DNA from: Lachnoclostridium sp. UBA1308
GTDB taxonomy: Bacteria; Bacillota; Clostridia; Lachnospirales; Lachnospiraceae
Assembly (NCBI GenBank): GCA_002307215.1
Contig: DBTU01000039.1
Span: 1 to 64,000 of the forward strand
Direction: 5' to 3'
DNA length: 64,000 bases
In this document: positions 62,184 to 64,000 of the stretch, piece after piece
How positions within the stretch are numbered: the stretch's first letter is position 1
Layout of the letters: each line of letters opens with the position of its first letter
Translations under genes and position numbers: made by a program
The notes under the pieces: generated by a model
Told to the model about the DNA's origin: nothing
The model's database searches: none
Seen by the model: only the letters and a program-made list of their open reading frames with translations

Positions 62184-63347
62184 ATGTTTCATGCCGCGAT
62201 TGTTGGTACGGGAAATATTTCACATATGCATATGGAAGGGTTGTTGACCTTTTCGGATCGCTGTAAAGTTGTTGCACTTTGCGATATCTATCCGGAAAAG
62301 GCAAAAGCCATGAAGGAAAAATATAAATTGGATTGTGAAATCTTTGATAGTTATGAAAAGATGCTTTCCTCAGATATAAAAATTGATACAGTGCATATTT
62401 GTACTCCTCCCTATGTACATGCAAAAATAGCGATACATGCTATGAATTCCGGCTGCAATGTAGTTGTTGAAAAGCCTATGGCTACATGTCTTGCAGAATG
62501 TGATGCAATGCTGGAGGCTGAGGAGAGAAATCATGTTGTAATTGCTTGTATTGCACAGAATCGATTTCGCAATTCCATATATAAATTGAAAAAGGTAATC
62601 GATAGTAAATTAGCCGGAAAAATATGTTGTGCTCATGTGAATTCTTATTGGTGGAGAGGCCATAGTTACTATGATTTATGGTGGCGTGGTACCTGGGAAA
62701 AAGAAGGCGGCGGTCCGACCTTGAATCATGCGGTCCACCATATTGATATGCTCAATTGGATGGAAGGGAAGCTACCGGAGGAAGTGACTGCAATACTTAC
62801 CAATGTCATGCATGATAACTCGGAAGTTGAAGATTTATCACTTGCGGCTCTTCGCTATGAAGACGGAAGTGTAGCATGTATAACGAGTTCCGTTATTCAC
62901 CATGGAGAAGAACAGGGAATTGAGCTACAATGTGCGAATGCAAAAATATCCGCTCCATGGGACATAAAAGCAGATATAACAAAAACGAATGGGTTCCCAT
63001 CAGAGGAGGGAAATCAGGAATTGATCAACCAAATACAGGAATTATACAATTCGATTCCCGACTTAAAATATGAAGGTCATACCGGCGAAATTGATAATAT
63101 CCTGACCGCACTTGAAAATGGAAATAGGCCAATGATTACAGGGCTTGACGGCAGAAAAACCGTGGAGCTGATTACAGCTGTTTATAAGGCCGGGTCCCTT
63201 AAACAGTGTGTAAAGCTGCCATTGCAGAAGGACGATACCTATTATACCATTGAGGGCATTTTCAAAAATGCAATTCGATTTTATGAAAAAAGTACTTCCG
63301 TCGAAGATTTTACCGAAGATGTAATTACGGTTGGAAATTATAAGTAA
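62184..63347 (+). CDS. Gfo/Idh/MocA family oxidoreductase (second)
   Basis: A 387-residue NAD(P)-dependent enzyme with a normal Rossmann start (IVGTGNISHMH), the VEKPMA motif near residues 98-103 with catalytic Lys, and the C-terminal motif GGGPTLNHAVHHIDML with the catalytic His. The start is the ATG at 62184 behind GGAGG; the ATG at 62166 lies before that site. Family members oxidise or epimerise inositols and sugars. It probably acts on the sugar imported by the upstream ABC system. Confidence 0.92.
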   Translation: MFHAAIVGTGNISHMHMEGLLTFSDRCKVVALCDIYPEKAKAMKEKYKLDCEIFDSYEKMLSSDIKIDTVHICTPPYVHAKIAIHAMNSGCNVVVEKPMATCLAECDAMLEAEERNHVVIACIAQNRFRNSIYKLKKVIDSKLAGKICCAHVNSYWWRGHSYYDLWWRGTWEKEGGGPTLNHAVHHIDMLNWMEGKLPEEVTAILTNVMHDNSEVEDLSLAALRYEDGSVACITSSVIHHGEEQGIELQCANAKISAPWDIKADITKTNGFPSEEGNQELINQIQELYNSIPDLKYEGHTGEIDNILTALENGNRPMITGLDGRKTVELITAVYKAGSLKQCVKLPLQKDDTYYTIEGIFKNAIRFYEKSTSVEDFTEDVITVGNYK

Positions 63348-63383
63348 TCTAGGTAAAGATTGTAATATTTGGAGGAGGACATA

Positions 63384-64000
63384 ATGGATCAGGTACGCAC
63401 AGGGATAATTGGTATCGGCAATATGGGAAGTGCTCATGCAATGACTATCTATAATCAAAAGGTGGAAGGAATGCTACTTACTGCAGTATGTGATTGTAAT
63501 GAAGACAGACTGCAGTGGGCAAGAGAATATCTTGGAGACGGGATTGCATTTTATAAAGATTATCATCTGATGATTGCTTCAAAATGTATGGATGCAGTTA
63601 TTATTGCCACTCCGCATTTACTGCACCCGGCAGTAGCAATTGATTCATTCGCAGCCGGGCTTCATGTTCTGACAGAAAAACCAGCGGGTATTGATACACT
63701 ACATGTAAAAGAAATGAATCAGGCGGCCAAAGTGAGCGGTAAAGTCTTTGCAATCATGCTTAATCAGAGAACGAACCCACTCTACGCCAAGCTCCAACAG
63801 ATGCTACAAAATGGTGAACTTGGAGAATTAAAGCGCTTTGTATGGATCGTAAATAACTGGTACAGGTCTCAGGCTTATTATGATTCCGGAGATTGGCGTG
63901 CAACTTGGAGCGGAGAAGGTGGCGGCGTATTACTGAATCAATGCCCCCATAATCTTGATATATGGCAGTGGATTACAGGAATGCCGGTCAAGATAAGAGC
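63384..64000 (+). CDS. Gfo/Idh/MocA family oxidoreductase (third), cut by window end
   Basis: An open frame of 205 codons running off the window. It starts at ATG 63384 behind GGAGGAGG. The Rossmann start GIIGIGNMGSAHA, the motif TEKPAG with catalytic Lys, and GGGVLLNQCPHNLDIWQW with the conserved His are present. Third paralogue of the operon, closer in motif pattern to the second than to the first. The C-terminal part is outside the window. Confidence 0.92.
   Translation, partial: MDQVRTGIIGIGNMGSAHAMTIYNQKVEGMLLTAVCDCNEDRLQWAREYLGDGIAFYKDYHLMIASKCMDAVIIATPHLLHPAVAIDSFAAGLHVLTEKPAGIDTLHVKEMNQAAKVSGKVFAIMLNQRTNPLYAKLQQMLQNGELGELKRFVWIVNNWYRSQAYYDSGDWRATWSGEGGGVLLNQCPHNLDIWQWITGMPVKIR

Overview
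The window looks like chromosomal DNA of a low-GC Gram-positive anaerobe, most likely a Lachnospiraceae (Clostridium cluster XIVa) relative. The signs are AT-rich intergenic DNA, strong AGGAGG ribosome binding sites, lipoprotein signal peptides, a T-box leader, a CIRCE element, a CD3324-type protein and many AraC-regulated sugar and peptide ABC systems. The genus is an inference; there is no rRNA or tRNA gene in the window to fix it.

Layout. 0-5 kb: small regulators, a CotA-like multicopper oxidase, and a glutathione-peroxidase-family gene with an OhrR/MarR regulator and visible OhrR-type operators, then a ketoacyl synthase III remnant. 5-8.5 kb: a GH127 beta-L-arabinofuranosidase divergent from an AraC regulator, followed by a truncated membrane-protein gene ending at a 141-bp inverted-repeat element. 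9.5-13.2 kb: a pair of fused ABC exporters. 13.2-17.2 kb: AraC regulator, then ppx-ppk polyphosphate genes. 17.4-19.7 kb: a GNAT gene with a doubtful start and glyS under a glycine T-box. 19.9-24.4 kb: a secreted Ig-like surface protein, an AraC-GyrI regulator and an orphan FliB-type methylase. 24.6-29.8 kb: bL25/Ctc under a sigma-A promoter plus CIRCE, then a four-gene glycan cassette (NDP-sugar pyrophosphorylase, GT4, (alpha/alpha)6 protein, GH130 phosphorylase).

30-36 kb: an oligopeptide ABC system (binding protein, two ATPases, two permeases) bracketed by 52-nt direct repeats and interrupted by a 261-bp inverted-repeat element. 36.3-38 kb: a TetR gene with twin operators translationally coupled to an alpha/beta hydrolase. 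38.3-42.8 kb: a chemoreceptor, a 5'-nucleotidase and a PIN-PhoH protein. 43-47.8 kb: an ABC importer operon with an embedded alkaline-phosphatase-superfamily enzyme. 48-49.8 kb: an ABC-2 exporter pair. 50.4-53 kb: modABC. 53-55.6 kb: a decaying cluster of secreted-protein genes. 55.6-57 kb: an HsmA-like protein and an AraC regulator. 57.3-64 kb: a CUT1 sugar ABC system (no ATPase) with three Gfo/Idh/MocA oxidoreductases, the last cut by the window end.

The metabolism is typical of a plant- or host-glycan degrader: regulators sit beside transporters and intracellular glycosidases or phosphorylases. The less ordinary content is regulatory and structural: several operators can be read directly, and at least five kinds of hairpin-rich or repeated intergenic elements occur, two families of them in more than one copy. 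I see no CRISPR array, prophage or intact transposase. No clearly new multi-gene system is proven here; the strongest leads are the structured repeats, the CIRCE-bL25 link, the unusual T-box bulge, and the phosphatase-containing ABC operon.
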